A stretch of DNA of 64,000 bases from an uncultured bacterium (GCA_947177425.1 CAMWUN010000004.1:59088-123087), one strand, 5' to 3'; shown: positions 8,707-16,612, numbered from the stretch's first letter. Numbers and translations are program-made. The notes: a model not told the origin generated them from the sequence alone.

Positions 8707-10105
8707 CTTCTACAGATTCCCCCGTTTTCAAGGCTTTCATGGCTGTCACCTGGGTGCTTTCAACCCCTTCTGTGCTTTCCGGCTTTATCAGTATCTTCAA
8801 AGTCAGAAGCATCAGCTTTAAATCCAGCCACACAGAATAGTTTTCAATATAGGACAAATCCAGTTTCAGCTTATCATAAGGTGTTGTGTTGTATTTGCCA
8901 TAAACCTGGGCATATCCTGCCAGGCCAGCTTTTACCTTCATCCTGAAAACAAACTCCGGCATCTCCTCCACATACTGCCTGATAATCTCCGGCCGTTCCG
9001 GCCGGGGACCAATAAAGGACATATCCCCTTTTAAAATATTGAACAACTGGGGCAATTCATCGATTCGCACCGCCCGTATAAACTTCCCGATTGGCGTAAT
9101 CCTGCTGTCGTTCCTTGCCGCAAGTCTTGCCACCCCGTCTTTTTCCGCATCCACACGCATACTTCTGAATTTCATGATTTCAAACTTCCTGCCATTCTGG
9201 GTGCAGCGTATCTGTTTGTACAGCACCGGGCCTTTGTCGTAGGCTTTAATCAAAACGGCTGTCACCAGCATAAAGGGGGATGCAAGGATGAGAAGAATCA
9301 GCGCACATATAATGTCAATCATCCGCTTTGCCGCTCTCTGTTCCACTGTCAGCGCATACTCCCTGGTCAGAAGAATCGGGGTGTCAAAAAGATGAAGCTG
9401 GTCGGACCCCTTAATCAGCACATCGGGAATCTTGGGCATCATATAGACACGGACAGATCTGCTGTAGCAGAACTTCAAAAGTTTATTCCTCTCCTGGGTA
9501 GGGATGTCCCAGAGCACCACTGCCCCATACCCCTTAACAATTTCCTCTTCAAGCTGCTCCTGGCCCTCTTTAATATCTATGCACCTGACAATCTTATATT
9601 TATCTTTTCTGGATGCGAATTTCCTTAAAATATCGTCAATATCCCTTTCCCCGTGAACAAGCAGCATCCTTCTGGGGGGGAATACCTTCCGGTAAAAAGT
9701 ATTACAGATAAAAGTCCACCCTCCGGCCACAAACAACTGGGCAAGAGTTGCCACGGCAAAATACTCCGCCGGAACCAGCCAGTTATTCATCAGAGACACC
9801 TGACAATATGTAATTACATTTACAATGAGCAGGGAAAATACCTGTGACAAAAACACATCCATAGGTTTTAAGTATCCCACCTTCATCCCGCCGTAAGTAT
9901 TATTAAAGAAAAACAGCAGAAAAAGATAAATTGCAAATATCAGCAGATGGCCGTTGCGGGTAAATTTAAACCTTATGGTAAACTTACTGATAAGCGGATA
10001 GTAATACACCATCCAGATATATGCATAAATAGCTGTCTGTATGAGCAGTCCTGCAAAGCTCAGCCAAAGTACACTGATTCTTTTTATCGATTCATAATGT
10101 CTCAA
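8687..10105 (-). CDS. Exopolysaccharide priming phosphotransferase (polyprenyl glycosylphosphotransferase)
   Basis: This enzyme transfers a sugar-1-phosphate from a UDP-sugar to undecaprenyl phosphate, starting repeat-unit synthesis. The N-terminal half has four to five membrane helices, then a Rossmann-like linker (RRMLLVHGERDID). The C-terminal catalytic domain of about 200 residues shows RMIDIICALILLILASP, KFRSMRVDAE, DELPQLFNILKGDMSFIGPR and KAGLAGYAQVYGKYNT, the standard motifs of the bacterial sugar transferase family. Translation appears to begin at a TTG (10,103-10,105), because GAGGTG lies 7 bases upstream and no ATG is suitably placed. It differs from the second priming enzyme at 43,318-44,727, so the window encodes two initiation routes. 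Confidence 0.9.
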   Translation of the reverse strand: MRHYESIKRISVLWLSFAGLLIQTAIYAYIWMVYYYPLISKFTIRFKFTRNGHLLIFAIYLFLLFFFNNTYGGMKVGYLKPMDVFLSQVFSLLIVNVITYCQVSLMNNWLVPAEYFAVATLAQLFVAGGWTFICNTFYRKVFPPRRMLLVHGERDIDDILRKFASRKDKYKIVRCIDIKEGQEQLEEEIVKGYGAVVLWDIPTQERNKLLKFCYSRSVRVYMMPKIPDVLIKGSDQLHLFDTPILLTREYALTVEQRAAKRMIDIICALILLILASPFMLVTAVLIKAYDKGPVLYKQIRCTQNGRKFEIMKFRSMRVDAEKDGVARLAARNDSRITPIGKFIRAVRIDELPQLFNILKGDMSFIGPRPERPEIIRQYVEEMPEFVFRMKVKAGLAGYAQVYGKYNTTPYDKLKLDLSYIENYSVWLDLKLMLLTLKILIKPESTEGVESTQVTAMKALKTGESVEDEDGEK

Positions 10106-10123
10106 TGATACACCTCGTATTGT

Positions 10124-10888
10124 TTACAGTCTCCTAAGGGAAGCGCGCACTGCCCAGAAAAACAAATTATAGCAGCTATACAAAAAAGGCAGCTTTTCTT
10201 CCCTCCGGTACAGATTCCAGATTCTTCTTACAGCCTTTAGTTTGTTGGATGATAAGGACTTGACTGGTCTCCGGTAAACAGCCAGTACTTCATCCAGCCC
10301 ATAAGCGGTAAAGCCGTTCCTAAGAAGCTTCCACCATGTGGCAGTATCCTCGCTTTTGACTTCCGGCATCTGAATCAGTTCCCGTCCGGTTTTGTCCGTA
10401 TCCAGAAGAACCGTAGTTGTAAAAATCACTGTCCGGGAAAGAGCCTGAAAATAGGTAAGTTCAGGCGGCACATGCACCACTTTTCCTGTCCTTACTGCAT
10501 TTTCATCCCCGAATTCATAGGCGGTGAATACAAAAGCCGCCTGTTTTTCCTTCATAAACGCCAGTTCCTTTTCCAGCTTGTCCTTCATCCAGATATCGTC
10601 TGCGTCCAGAAAGGCAATGTACCTTCCCCGGGCCTGCCGGATTCCTGTATTTCTTGCCCTTGCCGCCCCCTCATTAGCCGGTTTTGCAATCAGCCGGATT
10701 CTCTTATCTCCCCCGGCAATACACCTCTCTATCCTGTCCCTGCCGTCATCCGAAGAATGGTCGTCCACCAGAATCAGTTCCCAGTTCCGGTAAGTCTGGG
10801 CCTGGACCATTGCAATTGTTTCTTCTATATATAACCCGGCATTGTACACCGGAACGATTATACTTACAAGCTCCTGCGGCTTTTCCAT
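10124..10888 (-). CDS. GT2 family glycosyltransferase
   Basis: A GT-A enzyme of 254 residues. It shows SIIVPVYNAGLYIEE at the N-terminus, DDHSSDDGRDR for nucleotide binding, and FLDADDIWMKDKLEKE as the DxD metal site and following helix. This wording is frequent in teichuronic-acid and capsule GT2 enzymes (TuaG-like). GAGGAAATATAA precedes the ATG. The start is directly adjacent to the stop of the GtrB-like gene, and the stop is 18 bases before the priming transferase, so it is the second gene of the operon. The sugar specificity cannot be read from sequence. Confidence 0.88.
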   Translation of the reverse strand: MEKPQELVSIIVPVYNAGLYIEETIAMVQAQTYRNWELILVDDHSSDDGRDRIERCIAGGDKRIRLIAKPANEGAARARNTGIRQARGRYIAFLDADDIWMKDKLEKELAFMKEKQAAFVFTAYEFGDENAVRTGKVVHVPPELTYFQALSRTVIFTTTVLLDTDKTGRELIQMPEVKSEDTATWWKLLRNGFTAYGLDEVLAVYRRPVKSLSSNKLKAVRRIWNLYRREEKLPFLYSCYNLFFWAVRASLRRL

Positions 10889-11818
10889 TTATATTTCCTC
10901 TTTTACAAGATAGATTGGCCTTCTTTTCACTTCCATATACGTTTTGGCGAGATATTGCCCCAGGATTCCCAGACAGAAAAGCTGAACGCCGCTGATTAAC
11001 GAGATAATACATACCAGCGACGGCCATCCCGATGTAGGATCCCCAAAGAGCAGCTTCCGCACTATGATAAAGATAATAAACACAAAAGCCGCCACGCAGA
11101 AAAATACACCCATAAAAGCGGCAAAAGCCAGCGGCGCCGTGGAAAAAGCAGTGATTCCCTCAAGGGAATAAATAAAAAGTTTCCAGAAAGACCACTTTGT
11201 CTCTCCTTTTTTCCTCTCGATATTTTCAAATTCAAGCCATTTCGTCTCAAACCCGACCCAGCCGAATATTCCCTTACTGAACCGGTTATACTCCGGCATG
11301 GACAAAATGGCGTCCACCACGGGCCTGCTCATCAGCCGGTAATCTCTTGCGCCGTCCATGATTTCTGTCTGGGAAATATTCCGCATCAGCCGGTAAAAGG
11401 ACCGGGCAAAAAAAGAACGTACAGGCGGCTCCCCCTTTCGGTCAACACGCCTGGTAGCGACAGAGTCATAGCCTTTTTCCAGATAACTGTACATTTCCGG
11501 CAAAAGGGCGGGCGGATCCTGTAAATCGGCGTCCAGAAACACCACATAATCCCCCTTTGCTTTCTCAAGCCCTGCATAAATCGCTGCTTCCTTACCAAAA
11601 TTCCTTGAAAAAGAAAGGAGATGCACCCGTTTATCTTTTTCTATCAGCTTCTTAACCTCCTGCGCCGTATTATCCTTCGATCCATCATTGATATACCAAA
11701 GCTCAAGCTCTATCTCTTTTTCCCCAAAAAAATGTTCATTTTTCATATATTCCTGATAAAAATCAGCAATATTATCTTCCTCATTATAACAGGGGACAAT
11801 TGCGCTGAGTACTTTCAT
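10889..11818 (-). CDS. GT2 membrane glycosyltransferase, polyprenyl-phosphate sugar synthase type (GtrB/DPM1-like)
   Basis: The GT2 core (SAIVPCYNEEDNI, YINDGSKDNT, FLDADLQDPPALLPEM) is followed by two membrane helices at about residues 225-255 and 265-290 and a short basic tail. LDADLQDPP together with two C-terminal helices marks enzymes that load a sugar onto polyprenyl phosphate (GtrB, YkcC, dolichyl-P-mannose synthase types). The start is the ATG at 11,818 with GGAAGGG upstream; the open frame to 11,866 lacks a ribosome site. It is the first gene after the promoter at 11,892-11,920. Its lipid-linked product could serve the GT-C enzyme at the end of the operon. Confidence 0.88.
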   Translation of the reverse strand: MKVLSAIVPCYNEEDNIADFYQEYMKNEHFFGEKEIELELWYINDGSKDNTAQEVKKLIEKDKRVHLLSFSRNFGKEAAIYAGLEKAKGDYVVFLDADLQDPPALLPEMYSYLEKGYDSVATRRVDRKGEPPVRSFFARSFYRLMRNISQTEIMDGARDYRLMSRPVVDAILSMPEYNRFSKGIFGWVGFETKWLEFENIERKKGETKWSFWKLFIYSLEGITAFSTAPLAFAAFMGVFFCVAAFVFIIFIIVRKLLFGDPTSGWPSLVCIISLISGVQLFCLGILGQYLAKTYMEVKRRPIYLVKEEI

Positions 11819-11891
11819 TTCAACCCTTCCTGCCAGTGCGCCCTCTGCGCCTGCAATACCTTGCAAAATCCATGCCTATATTACTTTACCT

Positions 11892-11920
11892 ATTCTAACA
11901 CACAAAAATAAATATCTCAA
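11892..11920 (-). promoter_or_regulatory. Sigma-A promoter of the exopolysaccharide operon
   Basis: On the minus strand TTGAGA and TAGAAT are separated by exactly 17 bases, about 75 bases before the first start codon at 11,818. The -35 element overlaps the T-tract of the terminator that ends transcription of the GH43 remnant, so the operon begins exactly where the upstream transcript is expected to stop. Confidence 0.75.
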
Positions 11921-11963
11921 TAAAAGAAAAACTGCTTATATGGATTACCATACAAGCAGTTTA
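11918..11963 (-). terminator. Rho-independent terminator downstream of the GH43 remnant
   Basis: On the minus strand a 15-base stem (AAACTGCTTGTATGG pairing with CCATATAAGCAGTTT, one mismatch) with a four-base loop is followed by TTCTTTTATT. It lies between the GH43 remnant and the exopolysaccharide promoter and should insulate the two. Confidence 0.8.
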
Positions 11964-11974
11964 TTACTTCCCTT

Positions 11975-12433
11975 TCAATACAGTTTCAACTCTCCTTTAT
12001 CCAGAACCAGCTTTTTGAAACAGGGACGTTCTTTTGTCTTATCATTGGGATAGTGCAGAACAAAATATCTTTCATTCTGAAGATTCTGAAAAACCATTCC
12101 ATGGCCCCCGTTCTCCGGCCAGACCGGCTTTTCTATCTGTTTCCACGGCCCTTCTATTATACCGCTTTCAGAGACGGCTGCTCCCACAGCATAGCTTCCT
12201 CTGCTCCAGCTTGACCATGTAAGATACAATCTTCCGTCTTCCATCCGGAATACGCATGGCCCGTCAGAAAAGTAGACATCCCCCTTCATCCCAAACTCAG
12301 CTTCGGCAAAAGGAACCGGTTTCGCCCAAGGGGCTTCCCTGGCTGCAAAAAGCACTTTAGGCATCCCCTTCGCTTTGGTAAGATCCTTTTCCAGCTCTGC
12401 CAGGCAGATATCAGCATCCGGCGTATCTATCCA
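11975..12433 (-). pseudogene. Truncated GH43 glycoside hydrolase (C-terminal part only)
   Basis: The frame is open from just after a TAA (12,434-12,436) to the stop at 11,975, giving 152 residues with no suitable start at the upstream end; the first ATG would be at 12,364. The residues DGPCVFRMEDGRLYLTWSSW, YAVGAAVSESGIIEGPWKQ and GGHGMVF match the C-terminal blades of GH43 five-bladed propeller enzymes (arabinanase/xylosidase group). A full enzyme is roughly 300 residues or more, so the N-terminal half with the catalytic base is missing. The break lies next to the 75-bp inverted-repeat element at 12,451-12,525, suggesting loss during or after insertion. A functional product is unlikely. Confidence 0.75.
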
Positions 12434-12450
12434 TTACATTTTCTGTTCCT

Positions 12451-12525
12451 TAGAGAGTGTTTGAAAAATCATTCCCACAATCTGTGACGCACATCTTAGG
12501 GAAAGCAATTTTCAAACACTCTCTA
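12451..12525. repeat. 75-bp MITE-like element with 17-bp perfect terminal inverted repeats
   Basis: The arms TAGAGAGTGTTTGAAAA (12,451-12,467) and its exact complement (12,509-12,525) enclose 41 bases with no coding capacity. The right arm supplies the TAG stop of the DUF6465 gene, and the left arm lies 15 bases from the truncated end of the GH43 remnant. A shorter element with related arms (AGAGCGTGTTTGA) is at 47,245-47,282. No transposase is present, so mobilisation in trans would be needed. Confidence 0.7.
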
Positions 12526-12825
12526 GAACAGGTTGATTTTTCCTACAACACCATCGTTAATCACATAATAAGCTGTAAAATCCTCCGGCTTAATATAAAT
12601 CTGCAGACTCTCAATATCTTCCAGCGCATGTCCTTTCGCATGGTAATGAGCTTTGACCCGTTCCGTCACTTCGCCTATATTAGCCTCATACCCACGATAC
12701 TGTAAAGTAATATCTGCCACCGCCTCTTTCTTCGGCTCCTCCTGTACGGCTGTCCCTTTCTCCACAGCTTCCGCTTTCTTGTCAAGTATAACTTCCCTGT
12801 CTGTTGTTATTTCTTTCTTATCCAT
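12523..12825 (-). CDS. DUF6465 family protein
   Basis: A 100-residue protein with an acidic/lysine-rich first third (MDKKEITTDREVI onward), then a compact domain: ADITLQYRGYEANIGEVTER, VKAHYHAKG, SLQIYIKPEDFTAYYVIND and GKINLF. The pattern of an alanine/glutamate-rich leader followed by a small alpha/beta domain ending in YYVxN...GKxxLF is that of DUF6465, found in Lachnospiraceae and of unknown function. GGGGGAGGAACA precedes the ATG, and a sigma-A promoter lies 100 bases upstream (12,923-12,951). The stop codon TAG is formed by the end of the inverted-repeat element at 12,451-12,525, so the element has inserted exactly at the gene end or replaced its original stop. Confidence 0.8.
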   Translation of the reverse strand: MDKKEITTDREVILDKKAEAVEKGTAVQEEPKKEAVADITLQYRGYEANIGEVTERVKAHYHAKGHALEDIESLQIYIKPEDFTAYYVINDGVVGKINLF

Positions 12826-12922
12826 TGTTCCTCCCCCATTTATCCGCCTGCGTCCGCCCTGTAACAGCTAACATCCTGCATCTGTAGCGGCACGTCCGCA
12901 AAACCTGTTATTTGTTATTCCT

Positions 12923-12951
12923 ATTGTACCATTGTTTACTGTCTACGGCAA
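12923..12951 (-). promoter_or_regulatory. Sigma-A promoter of the DUF6465 gene
   Basis: TTGCCG and TACAAT on the minus strand, separated by 17 bases, sit about 100 bases before the DUF6465 start. The remaining intergenic sequence to 13,037 shows nothing else I can name. Confidence 0.65.
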
Positions 12952-13037
12952 GCGGCTTTCCGTCTGTCCGGCATATGCCATTGCAAAAATGGTAAATGCG
13001 CAGGTCTGTGTGACCAGTTAATTTTGAAATAATACAG

Positions 13038-13070
13038 CAACGGGCAGCACGCTTCGCGTACTGCCCGTTG
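13038..13070. terminator. Hairpin after the first LytTR regulator gene
   Basis: A perfect 10-base stem (CAACGGGCAG with CTGCCCGTTG) encloses a 13-base loop that contains ACGCTTCGCG. It begins three bases beyond the stop codon at 13,073. On the minus strand the hairpin is not followed by a strong T-tract (CTGTATTATTT); on the plus strand TTTTAT follows. It may therefore act as a weak terminator or simply protect the 3' end. Confidence 0.55.
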
Positions 13071-13072
13071 TT

Positions 13073-13795
13073 TTATAACTGGATATCCACCAGCATCAAA
13101 TGAATATCCCTCATCTTCTTTCTGTTTTCTTTGCTGATTCCCAGCGTTTTCCCCGAATCCAGCACCAGTTCGCTGTAACGGTACTCTTTTATGTATTTCA
13201 TATTGACAAGATAGGACTGGTGGATGCGTAAGAAACGACAATTCTTTGCCTCCAGTTCCTTCTGTATGTCTACCAGCTTGCCGTAAAAAGTATATTCCTG
13301 CTCCCCGCAGACCGCTGTCACATGTCTGTGCCTGCTGTAAAAATATGTAATATCGGAGAGCCTTAAATTATACTGCGCCTTCTTGATGATAAACGTAAAT
13401 GTTTCTATGTCCTGGCGTTCTTTGATTTTCATGTAATCTTCCATGGTTTCTTCCAGCTTCCCGACAATAACCGGTTTACTCAGAAACTGGAAAGGATGCG
13501 CGTCAAACGCTTCCTTATAATATTCCTCATACCTAGAGGTAAAAACAATGGTCGTCACATAATCCGCTTCCCGAATCTGTGCGGCAACCTCAAGGCCGTT
13601 GATACCATCCTTGTCAATATCCAGAAATATCAAATCATACATTCCGTCTGTTTCCATACTTGAGAAAAACAGTTCGGTTTCATTAAAAACTTTAATTTTC
13701 ACATTTCTTCCTGAACGGAGAGCCCAGGAATTAATATTCCACCTCAGATTCTGGGCATATCTTTTTTCTGCATCGCAAACTGCTATCTTTAACAT
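13073..13795 (-). CDS. LytTR family response regulator (orphan)
   Basis: A receiver domain (residues 1-120) is joined to a LytTR DNA-binding domain (about 135-235), the AgrA/ComE/VirR layout. The phosphoacceptor is D59 in IFLDIDKDG and the conserved lysine is in LSKPV. The usual acidic pair at the start is altered (CDAEKRY, one Asp replaced by Ala), which could affect Mg2+ binding. The DNA-binding half shows SDITYFYSRHRHVTAV, FYGKLVDIQKELEAK, FLRIHQSYLVNMKYI and GISKENRKKM. No sensor kinase lies nearby. A promoter (TTTACA-17-TATATT) is at 13,840-13,868. It could regulate the adjacent polysaccharide operon, but nothing proves that. Confidence 0.9.
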   Translation of the reverse strand: MLKIAVCDAEKRYAQNLRWNINSWALRSGRNVKIKVFNETELFFSSMETDGMYDLIFLDIDKDGINGLEVAAQIREADYVTTIVFTSRYEEYYKEAFDAHPFQFLSKPVIVGKLEETMEDYMKIKERQDIETFTFIIKKAQYNLRLSDITYFYSRHRHVTAVCGEQEYTFYGKLVDIQKELEAKNCRFLRIHQSYLVNMKYIKEYRYSELVLDSGKTLGISKENRKKMRDIHLMLVDIQL

Positions 13796-13839
13796 TCCCC
13801 TTCACCTCTTCATCTGCACGTAATAATACATCCAATTTT

Positions 13840-13868
13840 AATATACCTAATGCCAAAAACGGTGTAAA
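13840..13868 (-). promoter_or_regulatory. Sigma-A promoter of the first LytTR regulator
   Basis: TTTACA and TATATT on the minus strand with a 17-base spacer lie 45 bases before the start codon at 13,795. Confidence 0.65.
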
Positions 13869-13879
13869 CCCCCTAACGC

Positions 13880-13917
13880 AATAAGCCTGCCGGAACTATA
13901 GTTCCAACAGGCTTATT
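13880..13917. repeat. Near-perfect palindrome between the LytTR genes
   Basis: AATAAGCCTG (13,880-13,889) pairs with CAGGCTTATT (13,908-13,917), and inside it GGAACTATAGTTCC is itself a perfect palindrome. A degenerate copy of its core (CTGCCGGAACTATTGTTC) recurs near 14,243-14,262. It is either a REP-like repeat or a dyad operator; no T-tract supports termination. Confidence 0.55.
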
Positions 13918-14291
13918 CTCTCGCTTCCCGATTTGTAAGATATGAACTTTTAAAGACAGCAGACAGGGCTTCCCCGTCTGCCAGAGACATGCTTATGCCG
14001 GATGCCGTCTCTCTCCGGCACATTTTTCATTATAAACAGTTTTCCCCCTTATTCCCGAAAATGTAACAAATTGCGACCCCTCATGTAACTTTTAGCACCC
14101 TGATTTCACAGATGCCGGTTTTCAAATCCGCCATTTACAACTGACCGGAAGATTTTTTAATGCTCTGCTTTCATGGAAACAAACGCTGCCACGTTCGCGG
14201 GCCGGCTTATTGTAAGAAGAACAGGCGTCCGGGCAGTCAGTCCTGCCGGAACTATTGTTCTAACGTTCCTGACCGCTTCCGCTTCTTTCCC
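13918..14291. other. Gene-free, palindrome-rich intergenic region
   Basis: I see no credible gene here. The region holds a hairpin near 13,967-13,984 (CAGACAGGG / CCCGTCTG), a second near 13,996-14,021 (GCCGGA / TCCGGC), one copy of the AACAAACGCT repeat family at 14,178-14,213, and a degenerate copy of the 13,880-13,917 palindrome. It lies downstream of the second LytTR gene and upstream of the first. Confidence 0.5.
14178..14213 (+). repeat. Single copy of the AACAAACGCT...CTTATTGT repeat family
   Basis: This 36-base copy (AACAAACGCTGCCACGTTCG, then CGGGCCGGCTTATTGT) matches the units arrayed at 31,035-31,182 and 38,512-38,581 and the inverted copy at 40,709-40,742. The unit folds as GCTGCC / GGCAGC-like arms around a CG-rich loop; the right arm is degenerate here. 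Confidence 0.65.
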
Positions 14292-15017
14292 TCAGTTCCT
14301 GCCCAGCATATCCATACAGGACTGCCCGATCACCATCCTTCTCTCCCGGCTGACCGGAAGCATTTCGCCGTTGCGCATGACCACATATCTGGGATGGAAC
14401 TCTTCCACATGCCTTTCATTTACCAGAAAAGACTGGTGAATTCTGATAAAGCGGTTGCTGTAATCCGAGAACACATCTTCCAGCACATCCAGCTTTGCAT
14501 AAAAAACATACTCCCTGCCGCTTTCCAGATAAACCCGGACTTTCCGCTTTTCACTTGCAAAATACAGCACTTCTCCCAGCGTGATATTGAAGGTACGGTG
14601 CTTATACTTAAAAAAATAACTTTCATACTTTACCTTATGGTCTTCCATAATCTGATCCAGAACTTCATAAGCTTTCTTTCTGGACACAGGCTTTTCCATG
14701 TACAGAAATGGATAAATCCGGCACATCTGCTTTAAATATCTCTCATTCTCATACTGCGATACAAATACAACGCTCACAACACTGCTCTGCCGCCTGAGTC
14801 TGACGGCCGTTTCCGTCCCGTCAATGCCGCTCAGTTCAATGTCCATGAACACCGCCGCAAAATCCCCCGCACACTCCAAATCAAACAGTAAATCCTCTCC
14901 GCTTACAAATTTTTTCAACTGGACATGAATCCCCCGTACATCAGACCAGCTTCCAATTATATCAGCCAGTTCTTCCATGTAACGCGGGATATCATCGCAT
15001 ACTGCAATACGTAACAT
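14292..15017 (-). CDS. LytTR family response regulator (orphan)
   Basis: A paralogue of the regulator at 13,073-13,795. The receiver domain has the full acidic pair (CDDIPRY), the phosphoacceptor D59 in AVFMDIELSGIDG and the lysine in MEKPV. The LytTR domain shows LGEVLYFASEKRKVRVYL, FYAKLDVLEDVFSDY, FIRIHQSFLVNERHVEEF and PVSRERRMVIG. I start it at the ATG at 15,017, where AGAGGGGA lies upstream and the N-terminus (MLRIAVCDD) aligns with the family; the frame stays open to 15,095. Its intact acidic site contrasts with the altered one next door, so the pair may have diverged in signalling. No sensor kinase or autoinducer gene is adjacent. Confidence 0.9.
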   Translation of the reverse strand: MLRIAVCDDIPRYMEELADIIGSWSDVRGIHVQLKKFVSGEDLLFDLECAGDFAAVFMDIELSGIDGTETAVRLRRQSSVVSVVFVSQYENERYLKQMCRIYPFLYMEKPVSRKKAYEVLDQIMEDHKVKYESYFFKYKHRTFNITLGEVLYFASEKRKVRVYLESGREYVFYAKLDVLEDVFSDYSNRFIRIHQSFLVNERHVEEFHPRYVVMRNGEMLPVSRERRMVIGQSCMDMLGRN

Positions 15018-15143
15018 GTAAATTCCCCTCTCGCTTATATATGTTTTACTGATAACCGCCGGAACAAAATGACTAATCCCACGGATATCTACCATTTATT
15101 TTACCACCTTCCTGCCATTACGCCAGTACATACAGAATAATTC

Positions 15144-15172
15144 TTGCCAGAAGTGCGAAAATAACCTATATT
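15144..15172 (+). promoter_or_regulatory. Sigma-A promoter of the aldehyde dehydrogenase gene
   Basis: TTGCCA and TATATT with a 17-base spacer lie about 60 bases upstream of the start at 15,233. Confidence 0.65.
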
Positions 15173-15232
15173 AGAAATACTTATCAGTTATCTGTTTACA
15201 GGTTAGTTGCCTGTTTTGGGAGGGATATGCTT

Positions 15233-16612
15233 ATGAATGAAAGAGAATTACAAATACTTCTTGCCCGCCAGCGCAGTTACTTTGCTTCCGGCAAAACACG
15301 TCCATTTGCCAGCCGGATGCACGGGCTGGAAGTCTTAAAGAAAGCGGTCAAAGATTATGAAAAGGAATTGGCGGCGGCCCTGAAAAAGGATTTGGGGAAA
15401 AGCAGTTCCGAAAGTTATATGTGTGAAACCGGCCTGGTACTTTCGGAATTAAACTGGATGATGAGGCATCTGAAAAATCTGATGCGGGAAAAGACTGTGG
15501 CCACGCCCCTTTCCCAGTTTGCCGCCCGGAGCATAATCAGCCCATCTCCCTATGGCAACGTACTGATTATGAGCCCCTGGAACTATCCGGTGCTTCTGAC
15601 CCTGAATCCCCTTGTCGATGCCCTTGCCGCCGGAAACACCGTTATTCTCAAACCAAGCGCCTATGCGCCTGCCTCCTCCCAGGCACTAAAAAATCTGATA
15701 GAGGAATGTTTCCCCTCCCGTCATGTAGCCGTTGTCACGGGCGGGCGCAGGGAAAACCAGGCACTCCTTAAGCAGCGGTTCGACAAAATCTTTTTTACAG
15801 GAAGCCAGCAGGCAGGACGGGAAGTTTTAAGACATGCCGCAGAGCATCTCACCCCTGTCACACTGGAATTAGGCGGCAAAAGCCCCTGTATTGTGGACAA
15901 AAGCGCAAAAATCGGCCTTGCCGCCAGGCGCATTGTGTTCGGGAAATATTTAAATTGTGGACAGACCTGCGTAGCGCCCGATTACATCCTCTGCGACGAG
16001 CGCATATGCGGTTCCTTAACTGCCGCCATCCAGAAGGAAATCGTCAGACAGTTTGGCGCAAATCCCCTTGACAGTCCCGTCTACGGGAAAATCATAAACG
16101 CAAAACACTTTCACCGGATTTTAAAGCTGATCGACCCGGACAAGCTGGTCTGCGGCGGCGGATACAATGAAGATACCCTCCGCATTGCCCCCACTGTTTT
16201 AAAAGATGTAACCTTTGACGACGCCGTAATGCAGGAGGAAATTTTCGGCCCTGTGCTCCCCATCCTTACCTACCGTTCGCTGGAGGAAGCCATTACTGCC
16301 ATCGAAAGCCGCCCCCATCCCCTTGCCTTATACCTCTTTTCCGAAGATCCCTTTATACAGAAGAAAGTTCTGTCCCACTGCCGTTTTGGAGGCGGATGCA
16401 TCAACGACACTGTCATACACCTTGCCACAAGCGCAATGCCTTTCGGCGGTGTGGGCGAAAGCGGCATGGGGGGCTACCACGGCGAGACAGGATTCCAGGA
16501 GTTTTGCCACACCCGGAGCATTGTTGATAAGAAAACCTGGATGGATCTGCCCATACGTTATCAGCCCTACAGCAGCCTGAAAAATGCCATGCTCAAAATG
16601 TTCCTGAATTAA
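15233..16612 (+). CDS. Class 3 aldehyde dehydrogenase (NAD(P)+)
   Basis: This enzyme oxidises aldehydes to carboxylic acids. At 459 residues it has the short class 3 length and ends in a hydrophobic, amphipathic tail. Visible motifs are MSPWNYPVLLTLNPLVDALA (cofactor entry), VILKPS, the FTGS glycine turn, LELGGKSP with the general-base glutamate (about residue 212), and CGQTCVAPDY with the catalytic cysteine (about residue 246). EEIFGPVLP is also present. The first ATG (15,227) is only two bases from GGGAGGG, so the ATG at 15,233, at eight bases, is preferred. It stands alone behind its own promoter; the natural aldehyde is unknown. Confidence 0.92.
   Translation: MNERELQILLARQRSYFASGKTRPFASRMHGLEVLKKAVKDYEKELAAALKKDLGKSSSESYMCETGLVLSELNWMMRHLKNLMREKTVATPLSQFAARSIISPSPYGNVLIMSPWNYPVLLTLNPLVDALAAGNTVILKPSAYAPASSQALKNLIEECFPSRHVAVVTGGRRENQALLKQRFDKIFFTGSQQAGREVLRHAAEHLTPVTLELGGKSPCIVDKSAKIGLAARRIVFGKYLNCGQTCVAPDYILCDERICGSLTAAIQKEIVRQFGANPLDSPVYGKIINAKHFHRILKLIDPDKLVCGGGYNEDTLRIAPTVLKDVTFDDAVMQEEIFGPVLPILTYRSLEEAITAIESRPHPLALYLFSEDPFIQKKVLSHCRFGGGCINDTVIHLATSAMPFGGVGESGMGGYHGETGFQEFCHTRSIVDKKTWMDLPIRYQPYSSLKNAMLKMFLN

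Noticed and set aside
12936..13241. Minus-strand ORF of 101 codons overlapping the first LytTR gene
   Set aside because: It lies in another frame over the conserved LytTR C-terminus and runs into the intergenic hairpin; no ribosome site.
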